DNA from: BOG-908 sp965199235
GTDB taxonomy: Bacteria; Pseudomonadota; Alphaproteobacteria; Acetobacterales; Acetobacteraceae
Reading direction: 5' to 3'
Length of the DNA: 64,000 bases
Assembly (NCBI GenBank): GCA_965199235.1
Contig: CBDAQU010000002.1
Coordinates: 2,108,001 to 2,172,000, forward strand
Shown here: positions 49,497-57,950 of the stretch, piece after piece
Layout: each line of letters opens with the position of its first letter
Numbering within the stretch: the first letter of the stretch is position 1
Made by a program: the position numbers and the translations under genes
Notes under the pieces: model-generated
What the model saw: only the letters and a program-made list of their open reading frames with translations
Told to the model about the DNA's origin: nothing
The model's database searches: none

Positions 49497-50537
49497 CCCA
49501 TCCCGAAGCACGTCGATAGCCACGAACGCCCCCAACCGCTCGATGTGCCAGAACGTCCACCCGTTGCAGCTGGGCGCATGCTGCACCGCAGCACCCACCT
49601 GATGGATCGACCCCCTGTGCGGCCCGCACACCAGCGTCCCGTCCGCCATCACCGTCGCCGCAACCCGGCGCTGCTTGTCGGTCAGTATGGCGCCAGGCAT
49701 CACCAGGCTGCGCTCCACCAGGCTGCCGAACGAGATTCGCGGCACGTCGCGGCGGGACAGGGCGGCTGCAACCGCGTCGGCGGGTGCCGGCTTCTGCCGC
49801 CGGATGCGTCCCCAGGCCGCCTCTACATAGGCAGGGTGCCGCTCGATGCCGACGAAGTGCCGGTGCAGGCGCTTGGCGACCGCGGCAGAGGTCCCGGTGC
49901 CCAGGAACGGGTCAAGCACCACGTCGCCCGACCGGGTGCTGGCGATCAGGATGCGGTGCAGCAGCGCTTCCGGCTTCTGCGTCGGGTGCAGTTTCAGCCC
50001 GTGCTCGTTGCGCAGCCGCTCCTCCCCCGTGCAGAGCGGGATCAGCCAGTCACTGCGCATCTGCAGGTCGTCGTTCAGCGCCTTCATCGCCGCGTAATCG
50101 AAGCGGTAGCGGCTGTCCTGCGCCCGGGCGGCCCAGATCAGCGTCTCGTGCGCGTTGGTGAACCGGCGCCCGCGGAAGTTCGGCATCGGGTTGGATTTGC
50201 GCCAGATCACGTCGTTGAGAATCCAGAACCCCAGATCCTGCAGGATCGACCCGATGCGGAAGATGTTGTGATACGTGCCGATCACCCACAGCGTGCCGTC
50301 CTTGCGCAGCACCCGGCGCGCCTCGGTCAGCCACGCGCGGGTGAACGCATCGTAGGAGGCGAAGTCGGCGAACTGGTCCCATTCGGCCGTGACGCCGTCC
50401 ACAAGGCTGTCGTCCGGCCGGCGAAGCTCGCCCTGGAGTTGCAGGTTGTAGGGGGGATCGGCGAAGACGCAGTCGATGGACCCGGCCGGCAGCATGCGCA
50501 TCGTTTCGACGCAGTCGCCCCGTAATATCTGGTCCAA
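49494..50537 (-). CDS. ccrM: CcrM-type adenine DNA methyltransferase
   Basis: Cell-cycle-regulated solitary methylase expected to modify GANTC. 347 aa. The catalytic DPPY is in DCVFADPPYNLQLQGELRRP, SAM-binding in LDPFLGTGTSAAVAKRL, and HPTQKPEALLHR is typical. The C-terminal 80-residue domain (LTDKQRRVAATVMADGTLVC) is found in CcrM and helps DNA recognition. The start appears to be TTG 50537; upstream codons still read DITGDLPLDQIL with no ATG or GTG. No cognate nuclease is nearby. Confidence 0.95.
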   Translation of the reverse strand: MDQILRGDCVETMRMLPAGSIDCVFADPPYNLQLQGELRRPDDSLVDGVTAEWDQFADFASYDAFTRAWLTEARRVLRKDGTLWVIGTYHNIFRIGSILQDLGFWILNDVIWRKSNPMPNFRGRRFTNAHETLIWAARAQDSRYRFDYAAMKALNDDLQMRSDWLIPLCTGEERLRNEHGLKLHPTQKPEALLHRILIASTRSGDVVLDPFLGTGTSAAVAKRLHRHFVGIERHPAYVEAAWGRIRRQKPAPADAVAAALSRRDVPRISFGSLVERSLVMPGAILTDKQRRVAATVMADGTLVCGPHRGSIHQVGAAVQHAPSCNGWTFWHIERLGAFVAIDVLRDG

Positions 50538-50630
50538 TGGCAGGTCGCCGGTGATGTCTTGGGCCCTAAGCTGAGACGCGGTTCAAAGCGCGTAACCTGA
50601 AGATCGCCCCGCATCCGCGTCAACTGCCGC

Positions 50631-50662
50631 CGCCGGCCCGCCGGCCCGCCGGCCCGCCGGCC
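50631..50662. repeat. Tandem repeat of CGCCGGCC, four units
   Basis: Four exact copies of the self-complementary 8-mer CGCCGGCC lie in the divergent gap between ccrM and the DUF1993 gene, about 60 bp before the latter. Such a run can slip and vary in copy number, and could change promoter spacing. The remaining gap (50538-50721) shows no gene. Confidence 0.8.
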
Positions 50663-50721
50663 GATTATGCAGGCCGGCGCGTTCCGTCGTATGGGGGCGC
50701 GGCAACCCGGAAGGACATGCA

Positions 50722-51225
50722 ATGCCGCTGTCGATGTATCAGGCTTCCATCCCTGTTCTCACCCATGGCCTGAAAAGCCTCTCGGCCTTCCTGGACAAGG
50801 GGCGGGCCAATGCGGAGGAGCGCAAGATCGACCTGGCCGTGCTCGTCAACGCCCGCCTGGCGCCCGACATGCACCCGCTCTCGCGCCAGGTGCAGATCGC
50901 GTCCGACACCGCCAAGAACGCCGGCGCCCGCCTGGCCGGCATCGACGCCCCGAGCTTTCCCGATACCGAAACGACGTTCGACGAGCTGCACGCCCGCATC
51001 GAGCAGACAGTCGCGTTTCTAGGCGGCATCGGCGACACCCACCTGGACGGCAGCGAGACGCGGCAGATAGTGCTGAAATTCCCCGGCCGGGAGATGCAGT
51101 TCACCGGCGCGGAATACCTGACGACCTTTGCGCTGCCCAATTTCTACTTCCACCTCACCACCGTCTTCGCCATCCTCCGCCATAACGGCGTGCCGATCGG
51201 CAAGATGGATTTCATGGGCGCGTAG
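50722..51225 (+). CDS. DUF1993 family protein
   Basis: 167 aa starting MPLSMYQASIPVLTHGLKSL, preceded by GGAAGGACATGCA. LDKGRANAEERKIDLAVLVN, RLAPDMHPLSRQVQIASDTA and a C-terminal NFYFHLTTVFAILRHNGVPI match DUF1993, a DinB-like four-helix-bundle family. The conserved His residues could bind a metal. Biological role unknown. Confidence 0.9.
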   Translation: MPLSMYQASIPVLTHGLKSLSAFLDKGRANAEERKIDLAVLVNARLAPDMHPLSRQVQIASDTAKNAGARLAGIDAPSFPDTETTFDELHARIEQTVAFLGGIGDTHLDGSETRQIVLKFPGREMQFTGAEYLTTFALPNFYFHLTTVFAILRHNGVPIGKMDFMGA

Positions 51226-51280
51226 GCGGTTCCAGCGAGCCTGCGTCGACGCGCACAATCGTCGTTGCAAGGCCGTTTGG

Positions 51281-51354
51281 CCTCTGTCCGTCTCTCGCCG
51301 ATCAAATGAACAGAGGGTTTTTGGTCCTTTTTGCAAAAAGGACTGCCTGCCCTT
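51281..51354. repeat. Repeat family 2, copy 2
   Basis: Keeps the loop GATCAAATGA with flanking CCTCTGT/ACAGAGG and the right arm GGTCCTTTTTGCAAAAAGGA, but has lost the outer left arm found at 42507. It lies between the converging DUF1993 and M28 peptidase genes and is a likely bidirectional terminator. Confidence 0.75.
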
Positions 51355-51382
51355 CATAGGTTAGAGCTAACCCTCGTTGGGA

Positions 51383-53599
51383 CTACCCGCCACCCAGAAT
51401 TGAACGCGCCTGGTCCAGCCGGTCCGAATACGCGTTCAAAGCGGCGGCCGTCAGCTGCGTGTAACGGTTCGCATCGTCCCATCGATGCTCCTCGATCGCC
51501 TCGCGAACGCCTGGCAGCGTCTTGGCCTGGTAGCCGGTGAACCGGCCGGGCGCGTAGATCAGGTTCTTATACCAGGCACGGCCGGGCAGCCCGGTCTCCG
51601 GCGCCAGCGTCTGGTCGATGGTCAGCATCGCCGCCTGCAGCCTGGCCAGCCGGTCGGGCGGCAATCCTGGCCCCTGTTGCGCCAGCGCCGTATCGTAGGC
51701 GCGCGCGCTCTCCTTCAGACGACCGCACGCGCGGTCCAGCGCCGAAAAATCCAGGGCGGGCACCGGCCCGAGCGGCGCGGGCGGCCTGCTGGCCTTCGTG
51801 GGATCGGCAGCCAACTGGTAGGCGCGGTCGCGCAGCATGGCCGACTGCGCCTCCGACGCCTGCCGTTCCGTGTCGGTCAGCTTCTTCACCTCGGCCAGGT
51901 AGCCGGCCACCGCGTCGGCCGCCGCACCGGCGCGCTGCTGCGGCAGCGGCTCGTCGGCGATCCGCAGCACGGCGCGGCCGACCGTGCGGGCCAGCAGGGC
52001 GTCGTAGACGAAACCGGGGTCCACGAACCGGCTGTGATGCTCGAACGTGTCGTAGGCCGAGTGGTAGACGCCGCCCATGTCGCCTTCGCCGCCATAGCTG
52101 AAATTGAGGGCGGGCAGGCCAAGGTGCTGCAGGAACGCCGAAAAATCCGAGCCGGAGCCGAGCGGGCCCACCGGAACGTCGCGCCCAGGCTCCGCCGCGA
52201 TCTTCGCGTCGGCCACCTCGCGGGGTGTCGCGTTCGGCGCTGCGCCGGCGACCCGCGCCTCGGCCCGCAGGCGGGCTGCGACCGAGACGTTGGTCTCAGG
52301 GTCGGTCACGTCGGACGCGACCTCGCTCGCCAGGTGCCGAAAGTCGGGGCTGCCGCCGACCGACAGCACGCCGCGCCCGTTCTCGTCGGAGTTGATGTAG
52401 ATCACCGCGTGCCGCTTCAGCTCGTCGGCATGCGTCTCCGCCCATTCGGTGGAACCCACCAGCATCGGCTCCTCGGCGTCCCAGCTCGCATAGACCAGCG
52501 TGCGCCTGGGCCGCAGGCCCTGCCTGACCATGCCGCCGATCGCCTGCGCCTCGGCCAGCAGCGCCACCTGGCCGGCGAGCGGGTCGCTGGCGCCGAACAC
52601 CCAGCCGTCATGGTGGTTGCCGCGCACCACCCATTGCTCCGGCAGCTCTGCGCCGCGCATGGTGGCGATCACGTCGTAGATGGTCTTGAGCCCCCATTCC
52701 GACTTGACCGCCAAATGCACCGCCGGGCCGCCGGGGCCCACGTGGTAGGTGATCGGCAGCGCGCCGCGCCAGCCAGACGGCGCGACCTCTCCCCCCATCG
52801 CAGCCAGGAAATGCTGGGCGTCGCCATAGGAGATCGGCAGCACCGGTATCTTGAGGATCGTCGCCGCCATCTCCCGAGTCAGGCGCTTGGCGTCTTGCGT
52901 CGCGCCGATGCCTGGCGTCAGCGGGTCGCCTGGGTAGAGCGGCATGTCGGCCACCGACCCGCGCTGGATGCCCTGCGGCGGCCTGGCGGGACCGTCGGGG
53001 TACGTCTTCTCCACCCCGTAGCCGTCATCGGCGGGGTCGGAATAGATGATGCAGCCGACCGCCCCGTGATCCTGCGCCAGCTTGGGTTTCAGCCCCCGCC
53101 AGCCATGGCCGTAGCGCGCGATCGCGATCTTTCCGCGCACGTCCACGCCCATGCGGTCCAGCGCGCGGTAGTCCTCCTGCATGCCGTAATTGACGTAGAC
53201 CAGCGACGCGGTCACGTCGCCGTCGCCCTGGTAGGCGACGTAGGCGGGCAGCGCGCCCGCCGTGCGGGCAGAGGTCGCGTCGCCCGCCACCGCCCGCTCC
53301 TGCAGCGTGGCGCGGAACGGATCGTCGCCCACCGTCTCCAACACCTCGGAGAGGGGCGTGGGATACAGCACCTCGAACGTCTCGATATGCGCGTCCCAGC
53401 CCCAGCCCTGAAACAGTTTGAGTTCGTACTCGGCATTCGCCTTGTCGTGCGGAGAGCCTACCTGGTTGGGCTGCGACGCCATCTGCTTCATCCAGCCCCT
53501 CAAATCGTCGGGGTGGATGGCTGCATCCAACCTGTCCCCCATCTCGGAGGCACTGGCCGCGAAGCAGACGCACATACAGACCAGAATCACCTTACGCAT
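51383..53599 (-). CDS. Secreted M28 peptidase, glutamate carboxypeptidase II type
   Basis: 738-aa zinc exopeptidase with the domain order of GCPII/transferrin receptor: signal peptide (MRKVILVCMCVCFAASA), PA domain (about 120-300, with GKIAIARYGHGWRGLKPKLA), M28 catalytic domain, and a C-terminal helical dimerisation domain (about 600-735). Zinc ligands lie in RGNHHDGWVFGASDP, SWDAEEPMLVGSTEW, and YHSAYDTFEHHSRF. GSGSDFSAFLQHLGLPALNF is also characteristic. Likely trims acidic or other C-terminal residues from peptides in the periplasm. Confidence 0.93.
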   Translation of the reverse strand: MRKVILVCMCVCFAASASEMGDRLDAAIHPDDLRGWMKQMASQPNQVGSPHDKANAEYELKLFQGWGWDAHIETFEVLYPTPLSEVLETVGDDPFRATLQERAVAGDATSARTAGALPAYVAYQGDGDVTASLVYVNYGMQEDYRALDRMGVDVRGKIAIARYGHGWRGLKPKLAQDHGAVGCIIYSDPADDGYGVEKTYPDGPARPPQGIQRGSVADMPLYPGDPLTPGIGATQDAKRLTREMAATILKIPVLPISYGDAQHFLAAMGGEVAPSGWRGALPITYHVGPGGPAVHLAVKSEWGLKTIYDVIATMRGAELPEQWVVRGNHHDGWVFGASDPLAGQVALLAEAQAIGGMVRQGLRPRRTLVYASWDAEEPMLVGSTEWAETHADELKRHAVIYINSDENGRGVLSVGGSPDFRHLASEVASDVTDPETNVSVAARLRAEARVAGAAPNATPREVADAKIAAEPGRDVPVGPLGSGSDFSAFLQHLGLPALNFSYGGEGDMGGVYHSAYDTFEHHSRFVDPGFVYDALLARTVGRAVLRIADEPLPQQRAGAAADAVAGYLAEVKKLTDTERQASEAQSAMLRDRAYQLAADPTKASRPPAPLGPVPALDFSALDRACGRLKESARAYDTALAQQGPGLPPDRLARLQAAMLTIDQTLAPETGLPGRAWYKNLIYAPGRFTGYQAKTLPGVREAIEEHRWDDANRYTQLTAAALNAYSDRLDQARSILGGG

Positions 53600-53628
53600 G
53601 TAACCATCCTTAGGAAGGCGAGGGCTCT

Positions 53629-53670
53629 GCCCCCGACCCGCCGGGGCCAGTCGGCCCCAGACCCCGTTTT
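53629..53670. terminator. Stacked GC hairpins between folD and M28 gene (copy 3)
   Basis: GGGCTCTGCCC is followed by GGGGCCAGTCGGCCCC and CCCCGTTTT. The first hairpin matches the elements at 11472 and 17513. The T run makes it a plausible terminator for plus-strand reading; for the minus-strand genes it is a structured intergenic barrier. Confidence 0.5.
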
Positions 53671-53677
53671 ATGAAGG

Positions 53678-54523
53678 TCAAAGCACTCGGCGTGCCACGC
53701 TGGCTTTGACGGTGTTCTCTATAAGACAGGCGATCGTCATCGGGCCTACTCCGCCCGGCACCGGCGTGATCGCGCCTGCATGGCCCAGGCATTCCTCATA
53801 GGCGACGTCGCCAACCAGCCGCCCGTCCGCCAGCCGGTTGATGCCGACGTCGATCACCACCGCCCCCGGCGCGATCCAGTCGCCGCGCACCATTTCCGGC
53901 CGGCCGACCGCTGCCACCACCACCTCCGCCCGGCGGCACATCTCGGCGAGGTCCCTGGTGCGCGAATGGGCGATGGTCACCGTCGCATCGGCTGCCAGCA
54001 GCAGGGACGCCACCGGCCGGCCGACGATGGCCGACCGACCCAGCACGACCGCGCGCGCCCCGGCCAGCGCCACGCCGGCATGCGCCAGCAGCTTCATCAC
54101 CCCCCTCGGCGTGCACGGTGCCAGCACGGCCAGACCGTCCGACAGCCGCCCCACGTTGAGCGGGTGGAATCCGTCCACGTCCTTGGCCGGGTCGATCGCC
54201 TCGATCACCGCGCGCGGCGGCACGTGAGTCGGCAGCGGCAACTGGACCAGGATGCCGTCCACCGCCGGGTCGGCGTTCAGTTCGCCGACCAGCGCCAGCA
54301 ACGCCGCTTCGCCGGTATCGGCGGGCAGGCGGATGGTGCGTGCGTCCAGCCCCGCCTCCCGCGCGGCCCTGTCTTTGTTGCGGACATAGACGGCGCTCGC
54401 AGGGTGGTCGCCCACCAGAACCACGACCAGGCCGGGCCGATACGGCAGGCCAGCCACTTGCGCGGCGACCTCTCGCCGCAAGCCGGCCGCCAACGCCTTG
54501 CCGTCGAGGATGAGCGCGGTCAG
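53678..54523 (-). CDS. folD: FolD bifunctional enzyme, start codon irregular
   Basis: Methylenetetrahydrofolate dehydrogenase/cyclohydrolase of one-carbon metabolism. The catalytic Lys is in ASAVYVRNKDRAA, then VDGILVQLPLP, DVDGFHPLNVGRL, VVLGRSAIVGRPVA and TPVPGGVGPMTIACL. The first TTG in frame (54493) would cut off the conserved LILDGKALAAGLRRE, which is encoded upstream in frame. The only candidate for the full protein is CTG 54523, preceded by GGGGCGGG. A GTG at 54545 is one base out of frame. Either a CTG start or a one-base discrepancy. Confidence 0.9.
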   Translation of the reverse strand: MTALILDGKALAAGLRREVAAQVAGLPYRPGLVVVLVGDHPASAVYVRNKDRAAREAGLDARTIRLPADTGEAALLALVGELNADPAVDGILVQLPLPTHVPPRAVIEAIDPAKDVDGFHPLNVGRLSDGLAVLAPCTPRGVMKLLAHAGVALAGARAVVLGRSAIVGRPVASLLLAADATVTIAHSRTRDLAEMCRRAEVVVAAVGRPEMVRGDWIAPGAVVIDVGINRLADGRLVGDVAYEECLGHAGAITPVPGGVGPMTIACLIENTVKASVARRVL

Positions 54524-54547
54524 CGGCCCGCCCCGGTTGCGGTCACG

Positions 54548-54865
54548 TCAGGCCCCCTGCATGCTCCCCAGGACACCCGCCTCGATCTGCGCCAGGACAG
54601 GCTCGACCACGTATTGGATCAGCAGCAGCGCGATCAGCGGGCTGAGGTCGATGCCGCTGAAGCTCGGAAGCACTGAGCGTATCGGCCGGAGCGCTGGCTC
54701 GCTCACCCGATAGAGGAAGTCCGCAATCGTCCAAACCGCCCGGTTGCGCGTGTCCAGAACGCCGAAGGAGATGAGGGTGCTGATGACGGCCGAGAGAATC
54801 AGCGCCCATTTGAACAGGTTCAGCAGCACGAAAAGCAGCGCAAACAGGTTTTGTACGATGATCAA
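54548..54865 (-). CDS. YggT family membrane protein
   Basis: Small inner-membrane protein, 105 aa from ATG 54865. Two hydrophobic stretches (NLFALLFVLLNLFKWALILS and IDLSPLIALLLIQYVVEPVL) flank the conserved FLYRVSEPALRPIRSVLPSF. YggT proteins are linked to osmotic tolerance and to membrane/division functions, but the mechanism is unknown. Immediately upstream of folD. Confidence 0.93.
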   Translation of the reverse strand: MIIVQNLFALLFVLLNLFKWALILSAVISTLISFGVLDTRNRAVWTIADFLYRVSEPALRPIRSVLPSFSGIDLSPLIALLLIQYVVEPVLAQIEAGVLGSMQGA

Positions 54866-54928
54866 GCCGGCCTCCGAGCAAGCGGCCGGAAGCTAGTCGG
54901 GGTACCCAAACCAGGCAAGCCAAGGCAC

Positions 54929-54999
54929 CCTTCCTTAATGGAAGGATTTCAAAGGCTCGCCTCTGGTGGGGTCAAGGGGCAACGCCCCTTGCCTTGCTA
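54929..54999. repeat. Repeat family 3, copy 2 (3' end of P-type ATPase gene)
   Basis: Contains the hairpins CCTTCCTTAATGGAAGG (54929-54945) and AAGGGGCAACGCCCCTT (54974-54990), linked by GATTTCAAAGGCTCGCCT, the reverse complement of the copy at 36439-36507. Its CTAG edge forms the ATPase TAG stop (54997-54999, minus). Confidence 0.75.
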
Positions 55000-56922
55000 G
55001 ACCTCCTGAAACTTGAGCAGCCGGCCAGCATTGGCCATCACCGCCAACGTGCCGAGATTATGCGCCACCGCCGCCAGCAGCGCCCCGCTCGCGCCGAGCG
55101 ACCCGGTCGCTGCGACCGCGATGATCAGCGCCGTCCAGCCCAGGCCGAGCCCGACATTGACGTGGATGGTGTTGCGGCACCGCCGGCTCAGGCGCACGCA
55201 GGTCGCCAGGCGCTTCAGGTTGCTCGTCATCAGAACGAGGTCGGCGGAGGCCAGCGCGACGTCGGTTCCCTGGCCGCCCATCGCGACGCCGACCGCGCCG
55301 GCCTTCAGCGCCAGCGAGTCGTTGATGCCGTCGCCTACCACCATCGGCCGGAACCCCGCGCGCGTTTCTGCCAGCACCGTCTCCAGCTTCTCCTGCGGCA
55401 GTGCACCGGCGCGGAAGGCGGGAATGCCGAGCAGCCCGGCGATGCGCTTGGCCACGGCCATGCGGTCGCCGGTCAGCAGGAGCTGCCTGGTGAGGCCCAG
55501 GCTGCGCAAATCGGCCAGCGCCGCCTGCGCCTCCGGCCGCGGCTCGTCGGCCAGCTTCAGCCAGCCCACGAAACGGTCGCCCTCCGACACGCCGGCGATC
55601 GGCCCGTCATGCTCGGGTGCCGCAGGCGCGGCGACGCCGAGCTCGTCGAAAATCTCCGGCCGGCCCATGGCCAGCCGGGTCGTCCCGTGCCGCGCCGTCA
55701 CGCCGAAGCCCGGCAGTTCCCGCAGGTCGTCGAGCGGCAGGCGCGCATCCTGCTGCACCAAACCCGCCAGCGCCTTGGAGACGGGATGCGTGCTGGTTGC
55801 GCCGAGCGAGCCCGCCACCTCGATCAGCCGCTCACGCGAAAAACCCTGGGCCGGCTCGGCCTCGACCAGGCGAAGCTGCCCGAGGGTGACGGTGCCCGTC
55901 TTGTCGAGCACCACCGAGTTCACGCTTGCCAACTGCTCCAGGAAGGCAGAGCCCTTCACCAATATGCCGTGCCGGGCGGCAACCGCGATCGCCGCGATCG
56001 AGGTCGCCGGTGCGGCCAGCACCACCGCGCAGGGGCAGGACGCGACCAGCACGGCGAGCGCGGTGGAGACCAGTCCGGTCGCGAACCATGCGCCGGCGGC
56101 CAGCAGCAGCACCAGCACCATGTAGGCGCCGGCGTAGCGTTCCAGTAGGCGCGTCACCGGCGGCTTGGCGCGTTCGGCCTGCTGCATCAGGCCGATCACC
56201 CTGCCGAGCGTGGTGGACGCGCCGACTCGCGTGATCTCCACCGTCAGCAGGCCGGACAGGTTGATCGACCCGTCGAACACCGAAGAACCAGGCTCGACCT
56301 CTTCAGGCACCGACTCGCCGGTGATCGGGGCGTTGTCCACGCTGGAGCGTCCGGAGCGCACGGTGCCGTCCGCCGGCGTACGGTCGCCCGCGCGCAGCTC
56401 GATCAGGTCGCCCGCGCGCAGCGCCTTGGTGGAGACCTCCTCGACAGTGCCGTCCGGCAGCAATCGGCGCGTGCTGGTCTGGGTCAGCCGGCGCAACGCC
56501 CGAAGCGCCTCCTGCCCGCCCAGCAGGGAGCGCTCCTCCAGCACGTGGCCGACTGTCATCACCAGCGGCAGCAGGGCCGCGGTGAACAGATCGCCCTCCG
56601 CCCAGGCGGCGATGACGGCGAGCGCCACCAGCTGGTCGGTCAGGCCGTGCAGGTCGGGGTGGCGCAGGCTGTGATAGGCCGCGACCATCGCAGGCACCGC
56701 GACCAGCAGCGCCGCCAGCCCCGCAACCAGCTCGGACAGTTCGGGCTGGGTCGGCGCCAGGAACTGCAGCGCGGTCGCCATCAGCAGCAGGCCGCCGGTG
56801 AACATGGCGAGCGTGAGCTGGATGCCCAGCGTGCGCCGTTCACCGAGGCTGAGCAGGCCGCCGGTGATCGCCCCGCCGCCTGCGCCGCCCGACCCGGCAT
56901 CCATCGTCGCCGCACCGCTCAT
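54997..56922 (-). CDS. P1B-type metal-transporting ATPase
   Basis: Membrane pump of the heavy-metal P-type family, 641 aa. The phosphorylation motif DKTGTVTLG, hinge GDGINDSLAL, TGES loop as ITGESVPEEV, and TM6 metal site SCPCAVVLAAP are clear. It has no N-terminal HMA domain or CXXC motif; the first 25 residues are Gly/Ala-rich. TM8 reads AHNLGTLAVMANAGRLL, with His-Asn where ZntA-type zinc pumps have Asp. The metal is therefore not assignable, though zinc is suggested by neighbours. Its ATG overlaps the preceding SPFH gene by 4 bp. Confidence 0.92.
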   Translation of the reverse strand: MSGAATMDAGSGGAGGGAITGGLLSLGERRTLGIQLTLAMFTGGLLLMATALQFLAPTQPELSELVAGLAALLVAVPAMVAAYHSLRHPDLHGLTDQLVALAVIAAWAEGDLFTAALLPLVMTVGHVLEERSLLGGQEALRALRRLTQTSTRRLLPDGTVEEVSTKALRAGDLIELRAGDRTPADGTVRSGRSSVDNAPITGESVPEEVEPGSSVFDGSINLSGLLTVEITRVGASTTLGRVIGLMQQAERAKPPVTRLLERYAGAYMVLVLLLAAGAWFATGLVSTALAVLVASCPCAVVLAAPATSIAAIAVAARHGILVKGSAFLEQLASVNSVVLDKTGTVTLGQLRLVEAEPAQGFSRERLIEVAGSLGATSTHPVSKALAGLVQQDARLPLDDLRELPGFGVTARHGTTRLAMGRPEIFDELGVAAPAAPEHDGPIAGVSEGDRFVGWLKLADEPRPEAQAALADLRSLGLTRQLLLTGDRMAVAKRIAGLLGIPAFRAGALPQEKLETVLAETRAGFRPMVVGDGINDSLALKAGAVGVAMGGQGTDVALASADLVLMTSNLKRLATCVRLSRRCRNTIHVNVGLGLGWTALIIAVAATGSLGASGALLAAVAHNLGTLAVMANAGRLLKFQEV

Positions 56923-57947
56923 GGCGCGGACTGGCCCGGCAGCACGAGGTGGGTGCCGCTCCTCGGATCGAAGGCATCGACGGATTTTGCCTGTCGCAGC
57001 AGCATCTTCATCCTGTCGTTGTAGATGTTGGTCAGCAGGGCGGCGCCCGTGGCCCCATCGGTCGAATGGGACAGCGCACGGATCGCGGCGGTACGGCCGG
57101 TGGCGGTCGATGCCCGCTCCTCGGCCGCGGCGTTGGCGTCGGCCAGCATGGCAGTGCTGTCCTGCTGCGCCTTCTGCTCGACCCTGGCCGCCTCGCTCCT
57201 CGATTCGGCAACCATGGAGTCGGCTTGCTGGGTGGCGATCAGCACGCCTTCGAAGGCTGCCTTGGCCCCGCTCGGCAGCGCGGTGCCGAGGTCGACGCGG
57301 CCGACCTCGATCCCCAGGCCGGTGCCCTGGGCGCGCAGGTCGGCCAGCCGCCTGTCGATCGCTGCGACCAGGTCGGTGCGCAGCCGCTCGCGCCGTCCGC
57401 GGTCGGCGTCGGTCAGGTCGCCGCCGCTGCGTGTGACAACGAGCGTGTCCGTGTCGCGCGCGGCGACCAGGGAGACCAGGCTCGCCATCGTCAGCGCCTT
57501 GAGCGAGGCGGGCACGTGCGCCGCTTCCAGCAGGTAGTCGGCGGGATCGGTGATCCGGTAGAACAGGGAGGCGGTGATGTGCACCACGCCGTCGCCGGTC
57601 ATAAAGAAGGCGGCGTTCTCGCGCGGGTCGAGCACCACGGTCCAGTCCGCGCCCTCCAGCCCGGCGGGCGGACGCAGCGGCGGGAACGTGAACTCGATCT
57701 GCCGCTCGGCCGACGGCAGCAGCAGCACGCGCTCCAGCGGCGCCGGCCAGGCGAGCAGCAGCCCAGGCCCCTGCACCCTAACGACGCGCCCGAGCCGCAG
57801 CACGACCGCGCGGCTGTCCGGCTGGACCTGGCGGATATTGGTGAACGGCCAGACGAGGGCTGCGAGCAGGACCAGCCCGAACAGCACGCGGAAGCCTAGC
57901 GCGATCGCCTGCGCCCAGGGTCCCGCAGGTTCGGCGGCCACCGGCAC
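56919..57947 (-). CDS. SPFH/band-7 protein, HflK/HflC-like (third of three)
   Basis: 342-aa membrane-anchored scaffold protein. One N-terminal transmembrane helix (ALGFRVLFGLVLLAALVWPF) leads into the band-7 domain: VQPDSRAVVLRLGRVVRVQG, WPAPLERVLLLPSAERQIEF, ITASLFYRITDPADYLLEA. A long Ala/Glu/Arg coiled coil follows (SMVAESRSEAARVEQKAQQD). HflK/HflC form cages around the FtsH protease, but no ftsH is present here. Between the His-rich SPFH gene (3 bp) and the P1B ATPase (4-bp overlap). Confidence 0.88.
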   Translation of the reverse strand: MPVAAEPAGPWAQAIALGFRVLFGLVLLAALVWPFTNIRQVQPDSRAVVLRLGRVVRVQGPGLLLAWPAPLERVLLLPSAERQIEFTFPPLRPPAGLEGADWTVVLDPRENAAFFMTGDGVVHITASLFYRITDPADYLLEAAHVPASLKALTMASLVSLVAARDTDTLVVTRSGGDLTDADRGRRERLRTDLVAAIDRRLADLRAQGTGLGIEVGRVDLGTALPSGAKAAFEGVLIATQQADSMVAESRSEAARVEQKAQQDSTAMLADANAAAEERASTATGRTAAIRALSHSTDGATGAALLTNIYNDRMKMLLRQAKSVDAFDPRSGTHLVLPGQSAP

Positions 57948-57950
57948 GCG

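Noticed and set aside
50631..50662. CRISPR-like array
   Set aside because: The 8-bp units are contiguous without spacers, so this is a simple tandem repeat. No cas genes are in the window.
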